64,000 bases of DNA from Nitrospirota bacterium (GCA_016215115.1 JACRLN010000020.1:1-64000); one strand, 5' to 3'; counted from the stretch's first letter, positions 1 through 6,809 are shown. Notes: a model not told the origin generated them from the letters alone. Numbers and translations: made by a program.

Positions 1-260
1 TATCCAAGGACATTACCCTTGATCCTTCCCCCCTCTTGTTCCATAAAGATACCCCACCTCCTTAAAAAGAAGAAACCGCCCTGATTCAAAAAATAACATC
101 TGAGGCGTGTTGCTTCCACCTTTCACTGAAGGGTTACCCTCCTTTGCATTTTTTTCTGTACAAACCACTTCAGGGAAGTTTATAATTTTCTATTAGCGTT
201 TTTCGGGGTCTTTTTCTAATTCTCACGTAGTATAGATATCGTTATCTTCAAAGAAATTGC
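1..260. other. Non-coding left edge of the window
   Basis: No convincing reading frame or RNA gene is visible. GTTATCT at 241-247 matches the core box found after the gene-less cassette at 9883-9889, and the sequence before it (TTTTTCGG...CTTTTTCTA) loosely resembles that cassette's end. This could be the degenerate left border of the first cassette, but no full attC or attI can be assigned. An integron integrase, if present, would lie further left. Confidence 0.4.
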
Positions 261-296
261 TTGACATGCACATATCTTTAGTACATATTAGTACAT
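261..296 (+). promoter_or_regulatory. vapBC promoter/operator, probably leaderless mRNA
   Basis: TTGACA at 261-266, then a 17-base spacer and a CATATT -10-like hexamer at 284-289. The initiator ATG at 297 lies 8 bases after the -10, so the transcript would start at or next to the start codon. The direct repeat TTAGTACATA at about 278-296 overlaps the -10 and is a plausible VapB operator. Promoter elements are seen; autoregulation is inferred from the family. Confidence 0.5.
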
Positions 297-494
297 ATGA
301 AAACAACATTAAACATAGATGATAAAATATTAAAGAAAGCATCAAAACTTACCGGAATCACCGAGAAGACATCTTTAGTGAGATTGGGTTTGGAAGCATT
401 GATTACTCGTGAGAGTGCAAGGAGACTTGCTGAACTCGGCGGAACTGAAAAGGGACTTCGTCAGATTCCCAGAAGACGTATTACGAGCAATTAA
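297..494 (+). CDS. vapB: VapB-type antitoxin
   Basis: This 65-residue protein opens with MKTTLNIDDKILKKASKLTG, the ribbon-helix-helix start of DUF2191-type VapB antitoxins. The family binds its own promoter through the N-terminal domain and neutralises the partner PIN toxin with a basic C-terminal tail; here the tail is Arg-rich (RQIPRRRITSN). The vapC start follows two bases after the stop, the usual antitoxin-first order. There is no Shine-Dalgarno sequence, consistent with a leaderless transcript from the promoter ending at 289. It is the first gene of the cassette array. Confidence 0.85.
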   Translation: MKTTLNIDDKILKKASKLTGITEKTSLVRLGLEALITRESARRLAELGGTEKGLRQIPRRRITSN

Positions 495-496
495 CA

Positions 497-862
497 ATGA
501 TTCTTGTTGATACCTCAATCTGGATATTTCACTTCCGGGAAGGCAATTCACATCTTAAGAAATTATTATTTGATGAGCTTGTTGTTTGTCATCCATTTAT
601 AATCGGTGAGTTGGCATGCGGACATCTCAAAAATAGAGAAGAGATTATTGCATTGCTGAAGTCTCTTCCGAAAGCACGGACTGTTGAGAACGATGAGATT
701 CTGCATTTTATTGAGAACAGAAAATTAATGGGCTTAGGGATTGGGCTTATTGATGTGCATTTATTGGCGTCTTCCTTGCTGACTAATACATTATTGTGGA
801 CGGCTGATAAACAGTTAAGCACAGCCAGCTCTAAATTGAACATTCTCTATAGAGAGCAATAA
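497..862 (+). CDS. vapC: VapC PIN-domain ribonuclease toxin
   Basis: A 121-residue PIN domain. The conserved acidic residues are visible: D5 in MILVDTSIW, E38 in IIGELACG, D86 in GLIDVHLL and D104 in TADKQL, which bind divalent metal in VapC RNases. The family cleaves specific RNAs, often initiator tRNA or rRNA, when the antitoxin is degraded. The gene is downstream of and coupled to vapB. Its stop codon is six bases before the first attC, so vapBC and that attC form one cassette. The length is close to the family norm and no damage is seen. Confidence 0.87.
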   Translation: MILVDTSIWIFHFREGNSHLKKLLFDELVVCHPFIIGELACGHLKNREEIIALLKSLPKARTVENDEILHFIENRKLMGLGIGLIDVHLLASSLLTNTLLWTADKQLSTASSKLNILYREQ

Positions 863-867
863 AAAGA

Positions 868-1001
868 AGATAACCAGCTACTGCAGTGAATGCAGACCAC
901 AGGACGCTTTTTCAGACTGATTATGACTTATGTTTTTTCAAAACGGTTTTTTGCTTTTTTAAGTCATTCGGTGGTCTGCATCAGTGAGTTCGTCGTTGGG
1001 G
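868..1001 (+). other. attC site 1
   Basis: A cassette recombination site between vapC and the next gene. The left arm carries GCAGTGAATGCAGACCAC (883-900) and the right arm GTGGTCTGCATCAGTGA (971-987), forming a TGCAGACCAC/GTGGTCTGCA stem. The core box GTTGGGG is at 995-1001 (consensus GTTRRRY) and the opposite box is a degenerate AGATAAC at 868-874. It is about 80% like site 4 at 3610-3743 by eye. Confidence 0.8.
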
Positions 1002-1024
1002 CAACAAATAATAGAGGCATGAAA

Positions 1025-1444
1025 ATGCAATATTACTGTCATGAATGTGCGGACAAGCTTAGTTTGATTCCGAATCCACCCAGTGGGAAAGTTGTCCGAA
1101 CACCATATCAATACGGAAAACATTTGAAACACACGGTTCCTAATTCGACCTACCCTATTCAGTCGATTTTTTCGGATCCAAGTACATCAGTATACGCTAA
1201 TCATCTTGTCAACACTATGCTTACTGGTGCTGTCGAGATTGATGATCAAGGCAGGAGAAACATTATATGGTGTGCAGGCAGGGAGACAGGATTTCAATAC
1301 ACATCGGGCAAGCTTGTACGGCCATCAGATGCTGTCAAGGTTGTTAAGTCTTTGGATACAGACAAGGTACATGCATTTCCTGAAAACAGCACATGCTTTA
1401 GCACAGCAACATGCTGTCGTTGTGGGGAGCTGATTGTTTACTAG
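1025..1444 (+). CDS. Hypothetical Cys-pair protein of a two-gene cassette
   Basis: A 139-residue soluble protein of no family I recognise. It starts MQYYCHECADK and ends CCRCGELIVY, so one CxxC pair lies at each end; together they could form a split zinc ribbon. The middle has FSDPSTSVYANHLVNTML and IIWCAGRETGFQYTSGK. The frame is open further upstream, but that part lies inside attC site 1. I chose the ATG at 1025 because AGAGG at 1013-1017 is seven bases before it; ATG at 1019 is too close. The gene is followed after 20 bases by a PD-(D/E)XK-like gene and the two share one cassette, so a joint role is inferred. Confidence 0.6.
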   Translation: MQYYCHECADKLSLIPNPPSGKVVRTPYQYGKHLKHTVPNSTYPIQSIFSDPSTSVYANHLVNTMLTGAVEIDDQGRRNIIWCAGRETGFQYTSGKLVRPSDAVKVVKSLDTDKVHAFPENSTCFSTATCCRCGELIVY

Positions 1445-1464
1445 CCGTAAGGAGACAAAATATA

Positions 1465-1971
1465 ATGACTACCAATAACCGCAAGCGTGTTTTTGGAGAC
1501 AAAATTCACTTCAAGTCCCTTTCTTGCGCACCTGTCAACGAGCTCGGTGTCGTCTATTTATTTGGCGTACTCCATGATACATTTGATTTCAGAATCGAAT
1601 CGATACAATCAGGATTTCCAGATTGCATTGCCAGACGTAGAGTTAGCACGAATCGATGGGAAGAAGTGCGCATTGAATTTGAGTATGATAGCAAATCGTT
1701 TTTGACTCATAAACACAACCCAGACGGCGTTGACCTTATCGTCTGCTGGACACACAACTGGCGAGAATGTCCAAAGCGAATCGAGGTAATCGAACTATCT
1801 TCTTTGCTCGGTACTGCCGAACAAATCGATAGTCAGATCAAGACAAAACGACAGTTAACTGCGTGGCAGAAGTTTGCTCAGGAGAAGCGGCTGGAAGGAT
1901 TAGCTTTTAGTGAGATCGCCAAATTATGGAAGGATCAGAAAAAACCGGCCCCAACCAGGCAGTGGACTTGA
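1465..1971 (+). CDS. Predicted PD-(D/E)XK-fold nuclease-like protein
   Basis: A 168-residue protein with a motif series that fits the restriction-endonuclease-like fold: SGFPDCIARR, then RIEFEYDSKSF, then DGVDLIVCWTHNW and IEVIEL. The FPD aspartate, the E-x-E pair and the following lysine could form the metal site; this is inference from pattern. The C-terminal part (QLTAWQKFAQEKRLEGLAFSE) looks helical. Start at 1465 has TAAGGAGA ten bases upstream; the frame is open back to 1411, but that overlaps the preceding gene. The stop lies inside attC site 2, typical for cassette genes. Defence or DNA processing is possible; the function is unknown. Confidence 0.6.
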   Translation: MTTNNRKRVFGDKIHFKSLSCAPVNELGVVYLFGVLHDTFDFRIESIQSGFPDCIARRRVSTNRWEEVRIEFEYDSKSFLTHKHNPDGVDLIVCWTHNWRECPKRIEVIELSSLLGTAEQIDSQIKTKRQLTAWQKFAQEKRLEGLAFSEIAKLWKDQKKPAPTRQWT

Positions 1972-2081
1972 ACGAGTACCACAGGACGCTTTTTTAGCCT
2001 GTCTTGTTGTAAGGAGCGCAAATTGGTTTTTGGCATGCTGTTATTTTACAGTAGTACTCGTCAGTCACTTTTTCGTTGGGC
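1949..2081 (+). other. attC site 2
   Basis: The inverse core CCCCAAC is at 1949-1955 and the core box GTTGGGC, a perfect GTTRRRY, at 2075-2081. The stem arms are GAACGAGTACCAC (1970-1982) and GTAGTACTCGTCAGT (2051-2065). It overlaps the last codons of the upstream nuclease-like gene. Confidence 0.85.
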
Positions 2082-2138
2082 ATTAAAGATTCAGATAATA
2101 TTTGATTAATTTAATACCATATGTAGTATCATATTGAT

Positions 2139-2558
2139 ATGATAAAAGCCAGGGTAATTCTCGATACTAATGTATTATATGCTGGATTGTATTCCTCAAG
2201 TGGAGCATCCCATCAGATTCTTAGAGCGATTGAGCGAGGGAGAATAAAGACAGTTATATCAACTGCACTGTTATTTGAGTATGAATATATCTTGCAGCGA
2301 AACAAAACGGAATTGAGGCTATCGGAGCGGGATATTGACAAGATATTAGATAACTTATGCAGATTAAGCGAACATCAGAAAATATATTTTTTGTGGAGAC
2401 CTTACTTAGTCGATCCCGAAGACGACCATATATTAGAGGTGGCAGTTGCATCGGGAACAGAAACGATAGTAACCCACAATATCAAAGATTTTAAGGGCGT
2501 AGACAAATTCGGAATTAGAGCGATACAACCGAGAAAATTATTGGAGGAAATAAAATGA
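2139..2558 (+). CDS. PIN-domain toxin (COG1569 type), toxin-first pair
   Basis: A 139-residue PIN domain beginning MIKARVILDTNVLYAGLYSS, with D9 as the first metal ligand, acidic residues in LLFEYEYIL near 45-52, VDPEDDHILE near 91-100 and a final NIKDF near 114-118. This matches the COG1569 (PIN_3) toxin group. It is followed by an RHH antitoxin with a 4-base ATGA overlap (2555-2558), so translation is coupled and the toxin comes first. A close relative with the same layout lies at 11403-12064 in the same array. No Shine-Dalgarno sequence is visible; TATCAT and CATATT -10-like hexamers lie just upstream. Confidence 0.82.
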   Translation: MIKARVILDTNVLYAGLYSSSGASHQILRAIERGRIKTVISTALLFEYEYILQRNKTELRLSERDIDKILDNLCRLSEHQKIYFLWRPYLVDPEDDHILEVAVASGTETIVTHNIKDFKGVDKFGIRAIQPRKLLEEIK

Positions 2559-2815
2559 GCGCATTAAGTTTGAGATTGCCTGATTCGATACACAGGCATA
2601 TCAGAGAGATTGCAGGCAAAGAAGGCGTATCAATAAACCAGTTTATATCTTCGGCAGTTGCTGAAAAAATATCGGCAATCATGACTGAAGAGTATTTACA
2701 ACGGCGAGCAAAAAGGGCAAAGAAAGAAGACTTCAGAAAGATACTGGATAAAGTTCCAGACAGAAAACCTCTTCATGGAGACGAAATAAAAATGCCCAAC
2801 CATGCGCTGCAGTGA
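2555..2815 (+). CDS. RHH antitoxin partner of the PIN toxin
   Basis: An 86-residue protein beginning MSALSLRLPDSIHRHIREIA, a ribbon-helix-helix DNA-binding fold with HicB/CopG-like sequence (EGVSINQFISSAVAEKISA). It should repress the operon and neutralise the toxin encoded just upstream, with which it overlaps by four bases. The last codons (MPNHALQ) are read through the inverse core box of attC site 3, so the natural C-terminus is set by the recombination site. The paralogue at 11828-12064 has the same first 60 residues in pattern. Confidence 0.8.
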   Translation: MSALSLRLPDSIHRHIREIAGKEGVSINQFISSAVAEKISAIMTEEYLQRRAKRAKKEDFRKILDKVPDRKPLHGDEIKMPNHALQ

Positions 2816-2935
2816 AATCGAACCACAGGTCACTTTTAGGCATGTGTTCGGTTTGAGGTCAGCAAATCGTTTTTATGCATTTAGATGAGCTTCAGTGGTT
2901 CGATTCACTGAGCTTTACTACTTCCCACGTTGTCA
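2794..2935 (+). other. attC site 3 with a degenerate right end
   Basis: The inverse core GCCCAAC at 2794-2800 is perfect and the arms CAGTGAAATCGAACCAC (2810-2826) / GTGGTTCGATTCACTG (2895-2910) pair well. After GAGC at 2910-2913 the sequence departs from its siblings, and the only candidate core box is GTTGTCA at 2929-2935. The site is probably damaged. Confidence 0.6.
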
Positions 2936-3019
2936 AGTACAAAATATAAATTTTAGAAAATATTTTCATTGTTCTTTGCAAAAAACGTTGTTTTTCAGCC
3001 TGTACTTTCCCTGTTTTGA

Positions 3020-3580
3020 GACGCAGGAATCGATTACAAAAATAGTTGTTATGACTATATTGCTCTCATAGACTATGAAACTCCTAGACCAGGACTCGAA
3101 TCTACCCCTGTTGTAATAAAGAAAGGGACTCAATATCCTGCTTGTTTTCACGAACCATCGAATGAGAATTATGTATATATGAAAGGGCTACATGTCTATA
3201 ATTATATTTTACTGGGGATAGAAAAGAATGGTTTCATTGGTGAAAGAGGTGGATGGTACAACACAATGGGTGACGGAATAAGAATGTTTCAATCTTCATG
3301 GACTAAGGAACAACTATTTGCTCTCAGTGACGCCAAATTCTACCCCGGTTTTGATTCAAGAAACGAACGACTTATTTACATGGGGATGGATGATAGCAAA
3401 ATCAGACTTGGTTACAGATTAGTCAACTACAATTCATCAAAACAAAATGAATCACAGGACCTTATTTATAATCTAAAAGATGGAACCATTATCAATTTTC
3501 TTAATTACACTTTGAAGATAATAGATGCTGACAACACAAAGGTAACATTTATTATCCTTAGTGACAAAAAAGACAATTAA
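3020..3580 (+). pseudogene. 5'-broken gene for a hypothetical, possibly exported protein
   Basis: A continuous frame runs from the codon after a TGA at 3017 to the TAA at 3578-3580. It encodes about 186 residues (AGIDYKNSCYDYIALIDYE... to ...VTFIILSDKKDN) without an in-frame start near its beginning; the first ATG is at 3179, in the middle of protein-like sequence. Just upstream, another frame reads a lipobox-like CFSACTFP, so the intact gene may have been a lipoprotein cut by a frameshift near 3010-3020. I do not recognise the family. It lies between damaged attC site 3 and attC site 4. A shortened product from 3179 (133 residues) cannot be excluded. Confidence 0.5.
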
Positions 3581-3609
3581 TTGGATGACGTTAATAATAA
3601 TCAAAAAGC

Positions 3610-3743
3610 AGATAACCAGCTACTGCAGTGAATGCAGACCACAGGATACTTTTTCTGACTGATTGTGCCTTATGATATTCAAAACGGTTTCTTGGCTCTT
3701 TCAAGTCATTCGGTGGCCTGCATCAGTCAACTCTACGTTATGT
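3610..3743 (+). other. attC site 4
   Basis: The left box is AGATAAC at 3610-3616 and the core box GTTATGT at 3737-3743. The arms GCAGTGAATGCAGACCAC and GTGGCCTGCATCAGT pair around 3625-3642 and 3713-3727. This is the closest relative of site 1 in the window. Confidence 0.8.
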
Positions 3744-4042
3744 CTCACGCATGATTAACGGTTGAGAATTTTATGGCAAAAATTGATTATAAAGCATCGC
3801 TATCTGATTTGAATATGGAATATTACTCGCAATGGAATATTACTCGCAATGATGAAATGGAACGGTAGCTCGTACAGTAATCGTTGGGCGTCAGAAGAAT
3901 CGAGGTACTCATGAGGTACAAGTCGCTCTCGGCACTTTCATCTGGACGCCTCGTCGCACTGCGCAGCCCACCTGTGAGGGGATGCAAACCAGTCACTCGT
4001 GTGGTCTGTTAATCCAATTTTTATAGTAAAAGGGAGGTTAAG
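3744..4042 (+). other. Cassette remnant and lone attC right arm
   Basis: The 17-base unit TGGAATATTACTCGCAA is tandemly duplicated at 3816-3832 and 3833-3849. A 31-codon frame from ATG 3773 runs through it (MAKIDYKASLSDLNMEYYSQ then WNITRNDEMER); without the duplication it would stop after 20 codons. GTAGCTCGTACAGTAATC followed by a perfect GTTGGGC box at 3883-3889 looks like the right half of an attC with no left partner. The rest, to 4042, is leader sequence of the next gene, with AAAGGGAGG just before its ATG. Confidence 0.45.
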
Positions 4043-4513
4043 ATGAAGACTAATATTATGGCATGCGCTGTAGCGCTTCTCTGTGTGGTGTTCCCCTGGG
4101 CCGCACTGGCGGACAACGAAAGGCTGTGCACCGCAGAAACGGTTTCAGGAAAGTACGGAATTCAAACCAGCGGCTTCTCAGACTTTGTCCCGGGTCCCAA
4201 TCCTTCGAAAATCGGCGATTTCGTTCCAATTACGTCAGTGGGACTGTACGAGTTGCAGGAGGACGGAACCGCCTCTAGCAGCGAGACGGCAAACATAGGT
4301 GGCCTTGTTTTCCCCTTCACGGGAACCGGAACGTTCACAGTTAACCCCGACTGCACAGGCACGCTCACGCGAACTATCTCTATCGGCGGACCTGCCGAGG
4401 ATATGCAGTTCGTTGTCGTCCAAGACGGAGCAAAGGTCTTGCTTATGGGCACGTATCCCGGCGGGCGGTTGTTCTGGGGCCAATTGGAAAGGCTTTCCAA
4501 GAAGCACCATTGA
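4043..4513 (+). CDS. Hypothetical exported protein in a cassette
   Basis: A 156-residue protein with a clear signal peptide (MKTNIMACAVALLCVVFPWAALA, cleavage after ALA at about 23). The mature part has DNERLCTAETVSGKYGIQTSGF and alternating beta-strand-like stretches ending GGRLFWGQLERLSKKHH, and one likely disulphide (C29 and the Cys in NPDCTGTLTR). I do not recognise the family. GGGAGG lies seven bases before the ATG. The base composition is more GC-rich than in neighbouring cassettes, which supports a separate origin. The stop is one base before attC site 6. Confidence 0.65.
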   Translation: MKTNIMACAVALLCVVFPWAALADNERLCTAETVSGKYGIQTSGFSDFVPGPNPSKIGDFVPITSVGLYELQEDGTASSSETANIGGLVFPFTGTGTFTVNPDCTGTLTRTISIGGPAEDMQFVVVQDGAKVLLMGTYPGGRLFWGQLERLSKKHH

Positions 4514-4514
4514 T

Positions 4515-4588
4515 GCCCAACCCTTGCACCCGACTTGCGGAAGCGGGCTATGCCCGCTTCCGCAAGCGGCTGAACTCAAACGTTATGC
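4515..4588 (+). other. attC site 6, short hairpin type
   Basis: The inverse core GCCCAAC (4515-4521) and the core box GTTATGC (4582-4588) are only 60 bases apart. Between them is a 15-bp perfect stem, CTTGCGGAAGCGGGC / GCCCGCTTCCGCAAG (4534-4548, 4552-4566), with a 3-base loop. It is unlike the roughly 130-bp sites elsewhere in the array, so this cassette probably came from another integron. Confidence 0.75.
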
Positions 4589-4653
4589 CTAATAGATTCA
4601 GAACCGCTTAGCGGTTATGAAATAAATTCGTAATTGAAGGGAGGTAAAAAAGG

Positions 4654-5328
4654 ATGAAAAGGATATTTGTTTTAGCTGTGATCATGGCGATGGTATTAGG
4701 ATTTACTTTGCAGGCTAATGCTGCATTGGAACTCCGGGGCACGGATAACCAAGGCAATCGGCTTATCTATGACACTGATTTTAATATTACGTGGTACGAT
4801 TACTCGAAGTACAATGCTCAGTTGAACTGGGCATCTGCCTTTAACTGGGCATCTGCCTTGTCGGTGTCAGGGGGAGATTTAGTGGGGGTTTATGATGACT
4901 GGAGACTGCCCACTGCCCTGAACCAAAATGGGACAGGCCCTTGCAGTGGCCCTAACTGCACTGGAAGCGAGATGGGGCATTTGTTTTATACGGAGCTTGG
5001 GAATACTACAACCTTGGGATTAACCAAAAAAGGTGACTTTCAGAATTTGGTGTCGCCGTACTACTACTGGTTGCAGGAGTCCGCCAGTTCAGCCGCCGCG
5101 TGGAACTTCAGTACCGGCAGTGGCTATCAGAACGCCTACTCTAAGAACAACGCCTTCTACGCCATGGCCGTTCGTCCCGGAGATGTCGCCGTAGTTCCTG
5201 AACCAATAAGCTTTATTCTCTTTATCACAGGCGGAACGCTTTTAGCAGGGAGAAGATTATTAAGAAGGCATAACACTTATAAGGCCTCCGGTTGTCAAGG
5301 GCAAAAGATCACCCTTCACGGATTTTGA
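4654..5328 (+). CDS. Exported PEP-CTERM protein with a DUF1566-like domain
   Basis: A 224-residue protein with a signal peptide ([23 protein letters not shown]), then an Lcl/DUF1566-like region ([61 protein letters not shown]). A PEP-CTERM signal follows: [19 protein letters not shown] then RRLLRR, recognised by exosortase. Start at 4654 has GGGAGG upstream. The codons for HN (5269-5274) lie in the inverse core GCATAAC, and everything after them (TYKAS...LHGF) is encoded by the end of the inserted IS, so the native tail was replaced. The sorting signal is upstream of the insertion and intact. No exosortase gene is in the window. Confidence 0.78.
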   Translation: MKRIFVLAVIMAMVLGFTLQANAALELRGTDNQGNRLIYDTDFNITWYDYSKYNAQLNWASAFNWASALSVSGGDLVGVYDDWRLPTALNQNGTGPCSGPNCTGSEMGHLFYTELGNTTTLGLTKKGDFQNLVSPYYYWLQESASSAAAWNFSTGSGYQNAYSKNNAFYAMAVRPGDVAVVPEPISFILFITGGTLLAGRRLLRRHNTYKASGCQGQKITLHGF

Positions 5329-5549
5329 AAAAATCCGTCATGTGAGCGATACAAATAAAACATCTTCTGACTTAATTTCAAATCAACCGGTGACAGAACA
5401 TGTCTGCACCAATTCCCCAGTTAGTTTCAGGATCGGGTAAGGGGCAGAACATGTTGTATCGCTTTATGTAATTTAAAAATCTCCCCTTTCCCCTCTTTGC
5501 CAAAGAGGGGTATTTAAGGTAGACCGGGCGTCCAATCAAGTCAAAGGCT

Positions 5550-5635
5550 GCAGGGCCTCTGATCCATGATGCTCGTAATCGCGGTCAATGCCGCAGACGA
5601 ATAGTACGTAAGAGCATTCATCAGTTTGGCTCTGC
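5550..5635 (-). ncRNA. Candidate bridge RNA of the IS110/IS1111 element
   Basis: In the 380-base gap between the transposase stop and the IS end, nested complementary segments are visible: GCAGGGCC (5550-5557) with GGCTCTGC (5628-5635, one G-U), CTGAT (5559-5563) with ATCAG (5620-5624), ATGCTC (5569-5574) with GAGCAT (5612-5617) and GCGG (5581-5584) with CCGC (5591-5594). AGACCGGGCG (5521-5530) and CGCCCGGTCT (5666-5675) close the region. In IS1111-type elements the target-guiding bridge RNA lies on the 3' side of the transposase, as here. The fold is seen; the function is inferred. Confidence 0.45.
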
Positions 5636-5658
5636 CCGTAAAGCGCTCCAGTTAGACG

Positions 5659-6726
5659 TCAGGCTCGCCCGGTCTGTATCAACTGTTTGTTTAGAAATTT
5701 CTCTATACTGAACACCTCCTGTCTTTTGAGGATATAATAAACCGCTCTTCCGATCTTGTGAGCAAGAATGGTTAATGCCTTAGCCTTGCCGTGTTTTTTT
5801 ACAAGCTTTGCCTTGTATTTCTTCACATCAGAACTTTCCCTGAGCATTATTACCGCTGCCTCTGAAAAGGCCCACTTCAGATGAGCATTGCCGATCTTCG
5901 CTCCTGAAGTGCCATATCTTTTACCTGCTGATTCCTTTGCTGATTTCACCAGCCTGCTGTAGGAGACAAAGTCCTGCACACTGGGGAACCTGTTGATGTC
6001 ATGTATTTCATAAAGAATGATTAAACTGAGGGTCTGACCGATGCCGGGCACGGACAGCAGGCGGAACAGCGCCTCCGGATCATGTGCCTTTGCTTTTTTG
6101 TTGATGTAATATTCCAGCTTCCCCAATAATTGATCATAATGGTCAATAAGTGAGATGTTGACTTCCATGCTCTTGCGCACACATTCATCACTGAACCGCT
6201 CTGCGACTCCTTCCCTGTTGCTCTTGTAGCTTATGCTTTTAAGAAATGGGGGAAGATTGTACTGATGATTGGTATTCTGGATATGGGCCAGCAGGTCGGC
6301 TCTCTTTCTCATGAGGTGATTTCTTCGCTTGAGCAAATCTCTTGTTGCTCTCATCTCCGATGGATAGACATATGCCACCGGTATCATTCCTCCTCTTAAA
6401 AGAGCAGCTATTTTATGTGAATCAATTCTGTCGTTTTTTGCCTTCCCTCCATGAATGGCTTTCATGTAAAGGGCGTGACCAAGGACAAAAGGGATATTCT
6501 CCTTTCTGCACAGATCTGATAGCCAGTACCAGGCAAACATGCATTCAACGGCTACTACAGTGTCCTCGCGGTATGGCTCAATAATCTGTAAAAATGCATC
6601 TGGTCCCGAGTCTATATTTTTTTGCTTGACTATCGCTCCCTCCTTGTCAATAATACAGACATACATGGTTCTGGCGTGGAGATCGACTCCACAATAATAC
6701 TTGTGCTGCTTAACATAGAATTTCAT
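5659..6726 (-). CDS. IS110-family DEDD transposase
   Basis: 355 residues, full length for the family. The N-terminal RuvC-like DEDD domain shows CGVDLHARTMYV (first Asp), VVAVECMFAWYWL (Glu) and KNDRIDSHKIA (Asp pair). A coiled middle follows, then the transposase_20 domain with LLSVPGIGQTLSLII and FVSYSRLVKSAKES...GTSGAKIGNAHLKW, which carries the conserved serine region. Proteins of this family recombine DNA with a bridge RNA that pairs with target and donor. Start at 6726 is preceded by a strong GAGGAGG ribosome site that can pair with the IS end. No frameshift is seen, so the enzyme is probably active. Confidence 0.9.
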   Translation of the reverse strand: MKFYVKQHKYYCGVDLHARTMYVCIIDKEGAIVKQKNIDSGPDAFLQIIEPYREDTVVAVECMFAWYWLSDLCRKENIPFVLGHALYMKAIHGGKAKNDRIDSHKIAALLRGGMIPVAYVYPSEMRATRDLLKRRNHLMRKRADLLAHIQNTNHQYNLPPFLKSISYKSNREGVAERFSDECVRKSMEVNISLIDHYDQLLGKLEYYINKKAKAHDPEALFRLLSVPGIGQTLSLIILYEIHDINRFPSVQDFVSYSRLVKSAKESAGKRYGTSGAKIGNAHLKWAFSEAAVIMLRESSDVKKYKAKLVKKHGKAKALTILAHKIGRAVYYILKRQEVFSIEKFLNKQLIQTGRA

Positions 6727-6728
6727 AT

Positions 6729-6798
6729 GGCCTCCTCCTATAAGAAAGTTTTTGTGGGTATAACATGATACTGCATTGCAGTATCATGTGAGGAGGCC
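6729..6798 (-). promoter_or_regulatory. IS-end hairpin masking the transposase ribosome site
   Basis: GGCCTCCTC (6729-6737) is complementary to GAGGAGGCC (6790-6798). On the coding (minus) strand the first-transcribed copy is the IS terminal repeat and the second is the Shine-Dalgarno sequence of the transposase. Between them is a 13-bp perfect hairpin, ACATGATACTGCA / TGCAGTATCATGT (6763-6775, 6777-6789). RNA read in from outside the IS would hide the ribosome site. The pairing is seen; the control is inferred. Confidence 0.5.
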
Positions 6799-6809
6799 TT
6801 AATTAGTAT

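Larger units (their letters stand above)
5275..6809 (-). mobile_element. IS110/IS1111-type insertion sequence inside an attC
   Basis: The outer repeat TAAGGCCTCC is at 5280-5289 and its inverse GGAGGCCTTA at 6792-6801; extending outwards, the ends read ACTTATAAGG and (inverse) ACTAATTAAGG. Between them lies one DEDD transposase on the minus strand. The left edge follows the attC inverse core GCATAAC (5268-5274) directly; the right edge is followed by CCAGTCAGTGCAG, the missing remainder of that attC. So the element split one attC after AAC. No target duplication is evident, as usual for IS110. The outer edges are uncertain by about 3 bases. Orientation opposite to the cassettes fits the IS1111-attC group. 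Confidence 0.75.

Noticed and set aside
241-247. GTTATCT as an attI or left border of the first cassette
   Set aside because: No paired inverse core or integrase is visible; kept only as a weak possibility.
890-1024. In-frame upstream extension of the Cys-pair protein gene
   Set aside because: It is translated attC sequence; the ribosome site AGAGG and ATG 1025 give a better start.
4162-4579. Long open frames antisense to the exported-protein cassette
   Set aside because: They are shadows of the + strand gene, which has a signal peptide, ribosome site and attC downstream.
5275-6809. Group IIC-attC intron
   Set aside because: No reverse transcriptase or intron domain V-like hairpin; the single gene is an IS110 transposase.
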